This document shows, piece after piece, positions 1 through 7,366 of a DNA stretch of 10,382 bases (positions are counted from its first letter, which is position 1; the number at the start of each line of letters is the position of its first letter). The DNA comes from Chthoniobacteraceae bacterium. GTDB taxonomy: Bacteria > Verrucomicrobiota > Verrucomicrobiia > Chthoniobacterales > Chthoniobacteraceae. The stretch lies in contig CANJYI010000061.1 of the NCBI GenBank assembly GCA_947478975.1, positions 1 to 10,382 of the forward strand, in the 5' to 3' direction. The notes beneath the pieces are model-generated. The model searched no databases. It saw only the letters and a program-made list of their open reading frames with translations, and was not told the DNA's origin. Position numbers and translations under genes: made by a program.

Positions 1-1065
1 ACGCGGAAGGACTACGGGGATTTTGAGCTGCTGCTCGAGTACAAAACCGTGCCGAAGGCGGACTCCGGGATCTACCTGCGGGGAGTGCCCCAGGTGCAGA
101 TTTGGGATTCCACCGACCCGGATGGCGGAAAGCTCGGGCGCGAAAAGGGGTCGGGGGCGCTCTGGAACCATCCGGCGGGTGCACCGGGGAAGGATCCTCT
201 CGTGAAGGCGGACAAGCCTTTGGGCGAGTGGAACCAGGTGCGTGTGGTCATGGTCGGGGCGCGTGTTTCGGTGTGGCTCAACGGCCAAATGACGGTGGAC
301 CACGCATTGCTGGAGAATTACTACGACCGCGGGTCCAAAGACCCCGCGATCAAGGCAAACCCGCGGCCAATTCCGCGCGAGGGCCCCATCCAGTTGCAGA
401 CGCACGGCGGCGAGATCCGGTGGCGCAACCTGTTCATCCGCGAGATCGCTGGCGCCGAGGCCAATAAGATCCTGGCCTCGCACGGCGAGGGGCCCGGCTG
501 GAAGCCGCTCTTTAACGGGAGCGATCTGGCCGGTTGGCAGGGGCCTGTGGACCAGTACGAAGTGCGCGACGGCGCGATCTTCTGCCAGAAGGGCAAGGGA
601 GGAACCCTCCACACCATCGAGTCGTTTTCGGATTTTGTCGCACGCGCCGAGATTCAAATCCCGCCGGGCGGGAACAACGGGTTCGCCATCCGGTATCCGG
701 GCAAGGGCGACACCGCCTACGTCGGGATGTGCGAACTGCAGGTGCTCGACGACTCCGCCGAGAAGTACGCGAAGCTGGATCCGCGGCAGTATAACGGCTC
801 GGTTTACGGGATTGCCGCGGCGCACCGGGGCTACCAGCGTCCGGTGGGCGAGTGGAACTTTGAGGAGATCACGGTGCAGGGCTCGCGGATCCGCGTGGAG
901 CTCAATGGCACGGTGATCACCGATGTGGACGTGGCGCAGGTCACCGATTTCATGGGAGGCAAGCCTCACGCCGGCAAGGACAACACCGAGGGGTTCTTCG
1001 GGTTCGCCGGGCATGGTGACGCCGTCGGCTTCCGGGCGGTGCGCGCCCTCAAGCTCAAGCCGTAG
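1..1065 (+). CDS. Tandem DUF1080 (3-keto-disaccharide hydrolase family) protein, 5'-truncated
   Basis: The frame is open from base 1 and ends at TAG 1063-1065, giving 354 codons without the true start. Two DUF1080-type concanavalin-like beta-sandwich domains lie in tandem. The first covers codons 1 to about 152 and lacks its N-terminal strands; it shows the family hallmark DSGIYLRG and a C-terminal IQLQTHGGEIRWRNLFIREI stretch. The second runs from about codon 166 to the end, opening with GWKPLFNGSDLAGW and carrying NNGFAIRYP and MCELQVLDD. The family (Pfam DUF1080, now named 3-keto-disaccharide hydrolase) is linked to cleavage of 3-keto-glycosides and is usually exported; the signal peptide would lie upstream of the window. 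The next gene, an exported Gfo/Idh/MocA oxidoreductase, starts 68 bases downstream on the same strand, so co-transcription is likely. A weak GC hairpin (1065-1081) overlaps the stop. Family assignment is firm; the substrate is unknown. Confidence 0.9.
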   Translation, partial: TRKDYGDFELLLEYKTVPKADSGIYLRGVPQVQIWDSTDPDGGKLGREKGSGALWNHPAGAPGKDPLVKADKPLGEWNQVRVVMVGARVSVWLNGQMTVDHALLENYYDRGSKDPAIKANPRPIPREGPIQLQTHGGEIRWRNLFIREIAGAEANKILASHGEGPGWKPLFNGSDLAGWQGPVDQYEVRDGAIFCQKGKGGTLHTIESFSDFVARAEIQIPPGGNNGFAIRYPGKGDTAYVGMCELQVLDDSAEKYAKLDPRQYNGSVYGIAAAHRGYQRPVGEWNFEEITVQGSRIRVELNGTVITDVDVAQVTDFMGGKPHAGKDNTEGFFGFAGHGDAVGFRAVRALKLKP

Positions 1066-1133
1066 GCGGTTTTGCGCCGCCCCGTTTCCAAAACATCCGC
1101 CCCAGAATTCTGGAGTTTCAGATCTACCCCAAA

Positions 1134-2468
1134 ATGAAATACCTCTCCTCACGCCGGTCCTTTTTGCAGCAACTGGGCGCCGCCGGTTTGGTGGCTCCCT
1201 CCTTTGTACGGAATTTGATTTCCGCCCCGCCCTCTTCAAAGGTGCGGCTGGCCTCCTTTGGAGCCTCCGGCATGGCGGGGTCTGATTTGAATGCGCACCT
1301 GGCCAACCCCGACATCCAGCTGGTGGCCGTGGCTGAGGTGGATTTGGAGCGGGTCGCAAAGATCAAGGAGCGCTTTCCGGACAACAGCGTGCGGATCTAC
1401 CAGGACTGGCGCAAGCTGCTGGATGCGGAGGCCAAGAATCTGGACGCGGTGACCATCGGGACGCCCGACCACATGCACGGACCCATCGGGATTGCCGCGA
1501 TGGAGCGCGGGCTGCACGCCTACGTGCAAAAGCCTCTCGCCCACGATCTGGCCGAGGCGCGCCTCATGACAGCCATGGCGCGTGAGCGGAAGCTGCACAC
1601 GCAGATGGGGATCCAGGTGCATTCGGGAGGGCAGTACCGCACGGCGGTGCAGCTGGTGCGCAGCGGAGTGGTGGGCCGGATTCGCGAGGTGCACACTTGG
1701 AGCAACAAGAAGTGGGGCGACAGCGCTCCCGCCCCAACCCAGGTGGATGAGGTTCCACCGGGGCTGGATTGGGATGTTTGGCTGGGGGTGGCCGGCGAGA
1801 GGCCGTTTGTCAAAGGGGCCTATCATCCGGGTGCGTGGCGGAAGCGTTTGGATTTTGGAACCGGCACCTTTGGCGACATGGGCTGCCACATCTATGATCC
1901 GGTGGTGAACGCTCTTGGTCTGGGCGCGCCGCTCACGGTGCGCAGCGAAGGGCCCGCGCCCAACGAGTGGAGCTGGGCGACTGACGCGGTGATCAAGTAC
2001 GTCTTTGCAGGCACCGCCTTTACGGAGGGCCAGAGGGTTTCGGTTACCTGGTACGATGGGGATGCCAAGCCGCCTGCCGAAGTGCAGGCCTTGCTCGAAG
2101 GCCAGCCGATTCCCGGACAGGGGTCGATTTTCATCGGCACCAAGGGATGTGTTCTCGTCCCGCACGTGGACTGGCCAAAACTTTTCCCCGTCGCCCAGTT
2201 CAAGGATTTCCAGATTGAACGGCTGGAGGCCGGCAATCATTACAAGCAGTTTGCGGATGCGATCCTCGGGGGCGCGGCGCCCACGGCGGCGTTTGAGTAC
2301 TCCGGGCCACTCACCGAAACGGTGTTGCTTGGCGGGGTGGCGACATTCTTTCCGCAGACCACCTTGGAGTGGGACTCGGCGGCGCTCCAGTTCCGGAACG
2401 TGCCGGAAGCCACCGCGAAGGTGCGCCGCAAGTACCGCTCTGGCTGGGAGATTGCTGCCCTGAAGTAG
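1134..2468 (+). CDS. Exported Gfo/Idh/MocA-family NAD(P)-dependent oxidoreductase with twin-arginine signal
   Basis: A 444-residue sugar or inositol dehydrogenase-like protein. The N-terminus has a twin-arginine signal (SRRSFLQ, RR at residues 7-8) followed by a hydrophobic stretch to about residue 30, so export of the folded, cofactor-loaded protein by Tat is expected. The Rossmann fold begins near residue 36, with the dinucleotide-binding loop GASGMAG at 43-49. GTPDHMH at 109-115 is followed by the catalytic-lysine motif, which reads QKP (132-134) instead of EKP. GDMGCHIYD at 247-255 supplies the C-domain histidine and aspartate expected in the active site. The start at 1134 puts the RR motif in the usual place; a GGAG lies 18 bases upstream, too far to be a normal ribosome binding site. 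It follows the DUF1080 gene by 68 bases and probably acts with it, oxidising a sugar for that hydrolase family. The substrate is not readable from sequence. Confidence 0.93.
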   Translation: MKYLSSRRSFLQQLGAAGLVAPSFVRNLISAPPSSKVRLASFGASGMAGSDLNAHLANPDIQLVAVAEVDLERVAKIKERFPDNSVRIYQDWRKLLDAEAKNLDAVTIGTPDHMHGPIGIAAMERGLHAYVQKPLAHDLAEARLMTAMARERKLHTQMGIQVHSGGQYRTAVQLVRSGVVGRIREVHTWSNKKWGDSAPAPTQVDEVPPGLDWDVWLGVAGERPFVKGAYHPGAWRKRLDFGTGTFGDMGCHIYDPVVNALGLGAPLTVRSEGPAPNEWSWATDAVIKYVFAGTAFTEGQRVSVTWYDGDAKPPAEVQALLEGQPIPGQGSIFIGTKGCVLVPHVDWPKLFPVAQFKDFQIERLEAGNHYKQFADAILGGAAPTAAFEYSGPLTETVLLGGVATFFPQTTLEWDSAALQFRNVPEATAKVRRKYRSGWEIAALK

Positions 2469-2592
2469 CGGTTGAGGGAAGGCGGCGGCTGGGCTGTGCG
2501 AGGCTGTTGGGGCGGAATGTCCCTGGGAAAGGTGTTCCGGGGACGGGCAAAAGGTGGGGAGTGTAGCGAATGGGCTCGCGCATTGCCGCGCG

Positions 2593-2612
2593 GTGGCCCC
2601 CAATTGGGCCAC
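2593..2612 (+). promoter_or_regulatory. Hairpin before the ene-reductase start
   Basis: GTGGCCC (2593-2599) and GGGCCAC (2606-2612) form a perfect 7-bp stem with a 6-base loop. The T-rich stretch GTTTTGTTTT begins nine bases later, just before ATG 2632. The distance from stem to T run is too long for a classical intrinsic terminator of the upstream oxidoreductase. It could be a weak terminator, a hairpin in the ene-reductase leader, or a protein-binding inverted repeat. The rest of the 163-base gap (2469-2631) shows nothing I can name. Confidence 0.3.
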
Positions 2613-2631
2613 TTGAATCCGTTTTGTTTTG

Positions 2632-3726
2632 ATGAACCCACTTTATACGCCCTTTCAACTTGGTGAGATCGCCCTGCCCAACCGCCTCGTGATGGCTCCC
2701 CTGACCCGAGGAAGAGCATCCCGCGAGCGGGTTCCCAATGAGGTGATGGTCGAATACTACAGGCAGCGCGCGAGCGCGGGGCTGATCATCAACGAGGCGA
2801 CGATCATCTCCGAGCAGGCTGCCGGATGGGTGGATTCGCCCGGCATTTATAATGCCGCCCAGGTGCAGGGTTGGCTGAAGGTCACCAAGGCCGTCCACGC
2901 AGAGGGGGGCCGCATCTTTCTTCAGCTGTGGCATATGGGGCGTGCATCGCACACCGATTTCCAGCCGGCTGGGGCGCTTCCCGTGGCGCCTTCAGCCATC
3001 GCAATTCGCGGCGAAACCCACACCTACGAGGGGCAGAAGCCCTATCCCGTTCCCCGCGCTCTTGAGACCGATGAGATTGCCGGCCTGGTCGAGGACTATG
3101 CCCGGGCCACGCGGCTCGCCCGGGAGGCTGGTTTTGACGGCGTGGAAATCCACGCGGCAAACGGTTACCTCATCGACCAGTTTCTGCGCGATTGCAGCAA
3201 CCACCGGACCGACCAGTACGGGGGCACGGTGGAAAACCGCGCAAGGTTCCTGGTGGAGGTCACGCGTGCCGTGACCAACGCGTGGAGTCCGGGCAGGGTC
3301 GGGGTCAGGCTTTCCCCCACCGGGGCCTTTAACGACATGCAGGACACGGCGCCGGAGGAGGTTTTCGGCTATGCCGCCGGGCAGTTGAATGCTTTCGGGC
3401 TCGCATATCTTCATGTCTCCGAGCCGCTCCCAGGCCACCCGCTGGCGACTAACCTCCCGCCGGTGGCGCCGCTGTTGCGCCAGAAGTTTGAGGGCCCGTT
3501 CATCCTCAATGGGGGCTACAACGCCGAGTCGGGCGGGGAGGCCATTTCAAGCGGCGCCGCGGACCTGATTTCCTTCGGAGTCCCGTTTCTGGCGAACCCG
3601 GACCTGGTGGAGCGTTTCCGCACCGGTGCCGCGCTCAATGCGCCGGACTACGCCACCTTTTACTTCGGCGGTGCGAAGGGCTACACGGACTACCCGAACC
3701 TCGAGGAATTGGGAGCCCGGAGCTGA
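2632..3726 (+). CDS. Old Yellow Enzyme family FMN-dependent ene-reductase (NemA-like)
   Basis: A 364-residue TIM-barrel flavoprotein of the classical OYE class, of normal family length. It would reduce activated C=C bonds (enones, maleimides) or nitro/nitrate esters with NAD(P)H in the cytoplasm; there is no signal peptide. The N-terminus MNPLYTPFQLGEIALPNRLV is typical. The residues matching OYE1 positions are present: Thr25 in MAPLTRGRA (flavin-tuning threonine), Gln98 in LQLWHMGR, the substrate-binding pair His174/Asn177 and proton donor Tyr179 in HAANGY, Arg226 in VRLSP, and a phosphate-binding NGGY segment followed by GVPFLANPDL. I chose ATG 2632 because family members start with this peptide; TTG at 2629 would add one residue. 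No Shine-Dalgarno is visible. It stands alone, with no adjacent TetR/NemR-type regulator in the window. Physiological substrate unknown. Confidence 0.95.
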   Translation: MNPLYTPFQLGEIALPNRLVMAPLTRGRASRERVPNEVMVEYYRQRASAGLIINEATIISEQAAGWVDSPGIYNAAQVQGWLKVTKAVHAEGGRIFLQLWHMGRASHTDFQPAGALPVAPSAIAIRGETHTYEGQKPYPVPRALETDEIAGLVEDYARATRLAREAGFDGVEIHAANGYLIDQFLRDCSNHRTDQYGGTVENRARFLVEVTRAVTNAWSPGRVGVRLSPTGAFNDMQDTAPEEVFGYAAGQLNAFGLAYLHVSEPLPGHPLATNLPPVAPLLRQKFEGPFILNGGYNAESGGEAISSGAADLISFGVPFLANPDLVERFRTGAALNAPDYATFYFGGAKGYTDYPNLEELGARS

Positions 3727-3745
3727 GTCGCGGAGGTCCTGCAAG

Positions 3746-3778
3746 AGCGCCCTCCGGGATGGACGGTCACAGGGCGCT
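3746..3778. terminator. Hairpin between convergent genes, possible bidirectional terminator
   Basis: AGCGCCCT (3746-3753) is the exact reverse complement of AGGGCGCT (3771-3778), with a 17-base loop in which CCG/CGG (3754-3756 with 3764-3766) can extend the structure. It lies between the ene-reductase stop (3726) and the channel-like gene, and overlaps the latter's stop codon (3777-3779 on the minus strand). Position supports a shared terminator, but neither side has a real T run, so termination may be weak or need a factor. Confidence 0.45.
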
Positions 3779-4487
3779 ATTTGGGGTGGGAGCCGAAGAG
3801 AAAGCGTTCCAGTGTTTTGCCTGTGACGGAAATGAGCAGGCCAAAAAGGGCCAGCCCGACAAAACGGGTGAACAGGATGGAAAGCTCACCGAGAATCGTG
3901 CTCGGATCGGCCGAACTGAGCCCGCCCAACAAAATCCTGGTGCACTGGGACATGGCCAGAGGGATGTTGGCAAAGGCTTTCTGGTGGCCCTCGACTGCGT
4001 AGAGGAGGGAACCCAGCGAGACGATGGAGAACACCAACGACATGAAGTAGAGGATGATTGTTTCCTTCTCTGCGCTGTGCGAGGTGCCCCGGTGGGTTTG
4101 GATGAAGATCCGCGATAGTTTCGCGAGGCGGACAATTCTGATGCAATGGATGATTCTGAGTTCCTTGGAATAGCTCAGAAACCTCGAGCCCCAGGTCCCG
4201 AAAAAAGACGGGACAATGGAAAGAAGGTCGATGATTCCCCAGAAGCTGAGCACGTATTTCAGCTTCTGTTCGGCGACCCAGATCCTGGCGAGGTACTCGA
4301 GCAGAAAGACGCCTGCCGACGCCCACTCCATCGCGACAAAGGTTGTGTGGTATTTCGCAAAAGAATCCACAGTGGCCAAGACGAGCCCTACGATCGAGAT
4401 GCCGGTTGTGAGGGAAAGAAAGATCTGCAAAACCAAAAATGAGCGGCAGTCCGGTGCGTTCAGTGCCTTACTAAGAGAATCTTTCAT
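3777..4487 (-). CDS. Six-helix ion-channel-like membrane protein without a K+ selectivity filter
   Basis: A 236-residue protein with the architecture of small voltage-gated cation channels. Hydrophobic helices lie at about 18-40 (S1), 48-72 (S2), 76-96 (S3), 107-128 (S4), 141-164 (S5) and 201-224 (S6). S4 has basic residues every third position (R111, R117, R120, K123, R126), as in a voltage sensor. Between S5 and S6, the stretch from GHQKAFANIPLAM onward resembles a pore helix. Where potassium channels have TVGYGD, this protein reads GGLSSADP (188-195), so the filter is absent. It could be a non-selective or other-cation channel, a regulatory subunit, or a degenerate homologue. GC is about 54% over 3841-4440, against about 66% in the adjacent ene-reductase, which suggests horizontal acquisition or relaxed constraint. 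No Shine-Dalgarno precedes ATG 4487. It converges with the ene-reductase and diverges from the PA14-like gene. Confidence 0.8.
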   Translation of the reverse strand: MKDSLSKALNAPDCRSFLVLQIFLSLTTGISIVGLVLATVDSFAKYHTTFVAMEWASAGVFLLEYLARIWVAEQKLKYVLSFWGIIDLLSIVPSFFGTWGSRFLSYSKELRIIHCIRIVRLAKLSRIFIQTHRGTSHSAEKETIILYFMSLVFSIVSLGSLLYAVEGHQKAFANIPLAMSQCTRILLGGLSSADPSTILGELSILFTRFVGLALFGLLISVTGKTLERFLFGSHPK

Positions 4488-4640
4488 TGGGCGGGCGAGG
4501 ATCGAGAAGCCTTGCTGATGCCCGTGCTGATGTCCACTCCACCGTGCCGGTTGGGTGCAATGAGCCGGATCCCGCTCCCCGTTGTGCGCAGGGGGTGGAA
4601 TTAAACGCTGACTCGCATTCTTTTTGCTGCACGCTGGGGC

Positions 4641-5921
4641 GTGTCCTCCCCTGCCGACTTAAAAGAACCACCACCCGAGCCTCCGCAAGAGCAGACGGAC
4701 GCCGCGGCCTCCCGGTCTGGAGCGGCGCCGGCGGAGGGGGTGCTTCGGCGCTGGTTGCGGGAGGGAGGGACTTTTTTGATGGTAAGTCTCGTGCTGCACG
4801 GTCTGTTGCTGCTGGGCGCGGCGATTTATGTGGTGGAGACCGTCCAAGCAAAGCGGAAGTTGAATTTCAGCGCTGCCCCTCCCGCCGCAGTTCAGGGGAC
4901 CCGCCAGCTGGAATACCGGGTGCAGACCGCCAAGCGGACCGCCACGATGAGCCCGCCTCCGATGGCGACACGGGTGACTACCAGCGCCGCGCAAGTGAAG
5001 GTGGCGCTCCCCGAGGTGGCTCTGCCTCCCGCGGCTTCTCTCTCGATTCCCAACAGGATGGGCGGGCTGGCGGGGAGTCCGGCGGCGTTTAAGCCGGTGA
5101 GCCAGGCCCTGAGCGCGCCCCCGGCCGGGGCGATGAGCGCGCTGCCCGCGGGGGTGACGGCCTTCGGCTTTAAGCTGCCGCCCAGCGGCCAGGTAAGTGG
5201 CCTGCGTGGAGTCCTTTACTATATGCGCAGCAATGCCAAGGGGGAGGCCTACCCGGAAACCAGCGACCGTTCCGACTACCTACGCAGGGTGGAACGGCTT
5301 TTTGGAGAAACCGGCAAACTCAACGAGGGGGAGGCTTCCGCTTATCTGCGTTTTGGCCAGCAGCTGGTGACCAATGTCATTTTGTTCCCCTCCATTCCGG
5401 GGGACACCGCGCCCAAGGCCTTTGGCGTGCCGCAGGTGCCGGGCGACAAACAGAGCTGGGTGGCGGTGTACAAGGCCAAGATCTATGCGGAATCTCCGAA
5501 GAAACGGTATCGGTTTTTGGGCGGAGGCAACGAGGTGCTCCTGGTGCGCGTCGACGGCAAGCTGGTGCTGGACGGGTGCTATTCGGGAATTGCCTGGAGC
5601 AAGGGGGAGGGCCCGACAGGATTCCGAGCCAAGGGCAAGCTGGCCCCGCTTTGGAGCGACGCCCGGAAGATCGGAGACTGGGTGAGCATCGGGGCGAATG
5701 GTTCGGAGATTGAGGTGGTCCTGGGGGAAGGGTGGGGCGGGGCCTTCGGGGCGGACCTGTGCGTGGAGGAGGAGGGGGTGACGTACGCCGGAGAACAGCG
5801 GCCCCTGTTTAAGATTGAAGGTTACCAGAAGGCGTTGACCAGCATCCAACCGGTGCTTTCCCGGCCGGAAGCAGCGGCGGCCCTCACTCTGGAGGGGCCG
5901 ACTTTTAAGATGAGCCGGTAG
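4641..5921 (+). CDS. Membrane-anchored protein of unknown function with PA14-like C-terminal region
   Basis: I do not recognise this as a named protein. From GTG 4641 it has 426 residues: a proline- and glutamate-rich N-terminus (MSSPADLKEPPPEPPQ), the basic segment RRWLR (37-41), one transmembrane helix at about 43-65, a low-complexity Ala/Pro/Val linker to about 185, then a folded part. The stretch at about 272-315 (WVAVYKAKI, RYRFLGGGNEVLLVRVDGK) resembles the PA14/GLEYA beta-sandwich, where the VRVDGK strand is typical. PA14 domains often bind carbohydrate, but no catalytic motif is visible. Basic residues before the helix predict N-in/C-out, placing the domain in the periplasm. An in-frame stop at 4602-4604 limits upstream starts. 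ATG 4779 (codon 47), preceded by the purine run GAGGGAGGGA at 4761-4770, is a real alternative. TonB-like anchoring is possible from layout only. Confidence 0.7.
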   Translation: MSSPADLKEPPPEPPQEQTDAAASRSGAAPAEGVLRRWLREGGTFLMVSLVLHGLLLLGAAIYVVETVQAKRKLNFSAAPPAAVQGTRQLEYRVQTAKRTATMSPPPMATRVTTSAAQVKVALPEVALPPAASLSIPNRMGGLAGSPAAFKPVSQALSAPPAGAMSALPAGVTAFGFKLPPSGQVSGLRGVLYYMRSNAKGEAYPETSDRSDYLRRVERLFGETGKLNEGEASAYLRFGQQLVTNVILFPSIPGDTAPKAFGVPQVPGDKQSWVAVYKAKIYAESPKKRYRFLGGGNEVLLVRVDGKLVLDGCYSGIAWSKGEGPTGFRAKGKLAPLWSDARKIGDWVSIGANGSEIEVVLGEGWGGAFGADLCVEEEGVTYAGEQRPLFKIEGYQKALTSIQPVLSRPEAAAALTLEGPTFKMSR

Positions 5922-6048
5922 CGAGCGATCTGGTTTTGCGCTTGGTTGCAGCTCCCGGGCCGGCGGTTTGCAGCCTTACCCGGGTGGAAATCACCCTCGC
6001 TGAACTGCGGGTGGCATGGGGAGCTTTTGTATCCGGGGAGCAGATCAC

Positions 6049-6090
6049 AAAAAAAGGGAGTCCCGCTCAACGCGTGGACTCCCTTTCTTA
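6049..6090. terminator. Strong bidirectional intrinsic terminator
   Basis: AAAGGGAGTCC (6053-6063) pairs perfectly with GGACTCCCTTT (6076-6086), an 11-bp stem whose top can be extended by CGC/GCG. On the minus strand the stem is followed by an uninterrupted run of seven T (complement of A 6049-6055), a textbook rho-independent terminator for the aminotransferase ending at 6108. On the plus strand the tail is TTTCTTAA, weaker but suitable for the PA14-like gene ending at 5921. The rest of the 186-base gap between these convergent genes shows nothing else. Confidence 0.87.
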
Positions 6091-6107
6091 AGTGGTTGCG
6101 AGGCCTT

Positions 6108-7271
6108 TTAGAGGGACTTGCAGAACTCCTCGATCCGATCCAAACCCTTTTTGATGGTGTCGAGGCCGGTCGCGTAGGAGAGACGCACGGTACGGTCGTC
6201 ACCAAAGGCGACACCCGGCACGACGGCGACGTGGTGCTTGGAAAGCAGGCGCTCGGCGAAGTTGCTGGAGGTCAAACCGAGGGCGGAGATGTTCGCGAGC
6301 ACGTAGAAGGCGCCCTTCGGCTCGACGACTGTCACCTTTGGAATGTCGCGCAAGCGCTGCACGATGTACTGGCGGCGGAGATCGAACTCGGCGCGCATTT
6401 CCTCAACGGCGCTCTGATCGCCGCGGAGAGCGGCGAGGCCGCCCTGCTGTGCGAACGAGCACGGGTTCGAGGTGGAATGGCTCTGGATGGCGTCGATCGC
6501 CTTTGCGATGGCCTCGGGTGCGCCAAGGTAGCCAAGACGCCAGCCGGTCATGGCGTAAGCCTTCGAGAAGCCGTTGACCGTGATCGTCAGGTCGTAGGCG
6601 GTCTTGGAAAGGGAGGCGATGGAAACGTGCTTGGCGCCGTCGTAGGTGAGCTTTTCGTAGATTTCGTCCGAGAGGATCAGGATGTCCTCGGTGGAGGCGA
6701 TTTCAACGAGGGCTTCGAGCTCTTCCTTCGTGTAGACGGAGCCCGTGGGGTTGCCCGGGGTGTTGAGGATGACCATCTTGGTCCGGGGCGTCATGGCGCT
6801 CTCGAACTCTTCGGGGGTCATCTTCCAGTCGTTTTCCTGCTTGGTGTGAACGATGACGGGTTCCGCTCCGGCAAGGCGGACCATTTCAGGATAGGAAAGC
6901 CAGAAGGGGGCCGGAATGATCACCTCGTCATCAGCCTGGCAGGTAGCCAGAATGGCGTTGTAGCAGGAGTGCTTGGCGCCGTTGGAGACGATGATCTGGC
7001 TCGGCTTGTAGTCGATGCCGTTGTCGTGTTTGAACTTGTCGGCGATGGCCTGGCGCAGTTCGGGAATCCCGCTGGAAGGGGTGTATTTGGTGAAACCGCC
7101 GTCGAGGGAGGCCATGGCCGCCGCCTTGATGTGGTCGGGCGTGTCGTGGTCGGGCTCACCGGCGCCGAAGCTGCATACGTCGATGCCCTCGGCTTTCATC
7201 GCTTTCGCCTTCGAATCGATGGAGAGGGTGAGGGACGGGGTGAGGATAGTGGCGCGGTGGGCGAGTTCCAT
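6108..7271 (-). CDS. Class I pyridoxal-phosphate aminotransferase, aspartate aminotransferase type (subgroup Ib)
   Basis: A 387-residue fold-type I PLP enzyme of normal length, predicted to transfer an amino group between aspartate and 2-oxoglutarate; some members of this subgroup also act on prephenate. All cofactor residues are visible: the substrate-binding N-terminal segment SFGAGEPDHDTP (34-45), NGAKH (97-101) for phosphate contact, NPTG (Asn174), SDEIY (Asp202 for the ring nitrogen, Tyr205), and the Schiff-base lysine Lys237 in NGFSKAYAMTGWRLGY. Arg363 in VRLSYAT is the expected alpha-carboxylate-binding arginine. It is cytoplasmic, with no signal peptide. ATG 7271 gives the usual family N-terminus (HRATILTPSLTLSID); no Shine-Dalgarno is seen. 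It lies 132 bases downstream of the NDK gene on the same strand, with a candidate terminator between, so it probably has its own promoter. Whether aspartate is the main donor cannot be decided from sequence alone. Confidence 0.95.
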   Translation of the reverse strand: MELAHRATILTPSLTLSIDSKAKAMKAEGIDVCSFGAGEPDHDTPDHIKAAAMASLDGGFTKYTPSSGIPELRQAIADKFKHDNGIDYKPSQIIVSNGAKHSCYNAILATCQADDEVIIPAPFWLSYPEMVRLAGAEPVIVHTKQENDWKMTPEEFESAMTPRTKMVILNTPGNPTGSVYTKEELEALVEIASTEDILILSDEIYEKLTYDGAKHVSIASLSKTAYDLTITVNGFSKAYAMTGWRLGYLGAPEAIAKAIDAIQSHSTSNPCSFAQQGGLAALRGDQSAVEEMRAEFDLRRQYIVQRLRDIPKVTVVEPKGAFYVLANISALGLTSSNFAERLLSKHHVAVVPGVAFGDDRTVRLSYATGLDTIKKGLDRIEEFCKSL

Positions 7272-7366
7272 AGCTATAAGGAGCAGGGGTGGCTGGGATA
7301 AAATGCGTGGGAGTGCAGAACAGTAGTAGAGCGGGAGGGAACCGCCAGCAAAAGCCGGTGTTTTAA

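Noticed and set aside
1236..2612. Long minus-strand open frame (458 codons) opposite the first oxidoreductase
   Set aside because: The opposite strand encodes a protein with complete family motifs; the antisense translation is Arg/Pro/His-rich with no recognisable domain, as expected from GC-rich codon bias.
4488..4640. Possible promoter pair TTGTGC (4582) and TTAAAC (4601) before the PA14-like gene
   Set aside because: The spacing is only 13 bases, too short for a sigma-70 promoter, so I do not call it.
5946..7301. Long plus-strand open frame (451 codons) opposite the aminotransferase
   Set aside because: It is the mirror of a fully conserved PLP enzyme and crosses a strong terminator; its Gly/Val/Asp-rich translation has no domain.
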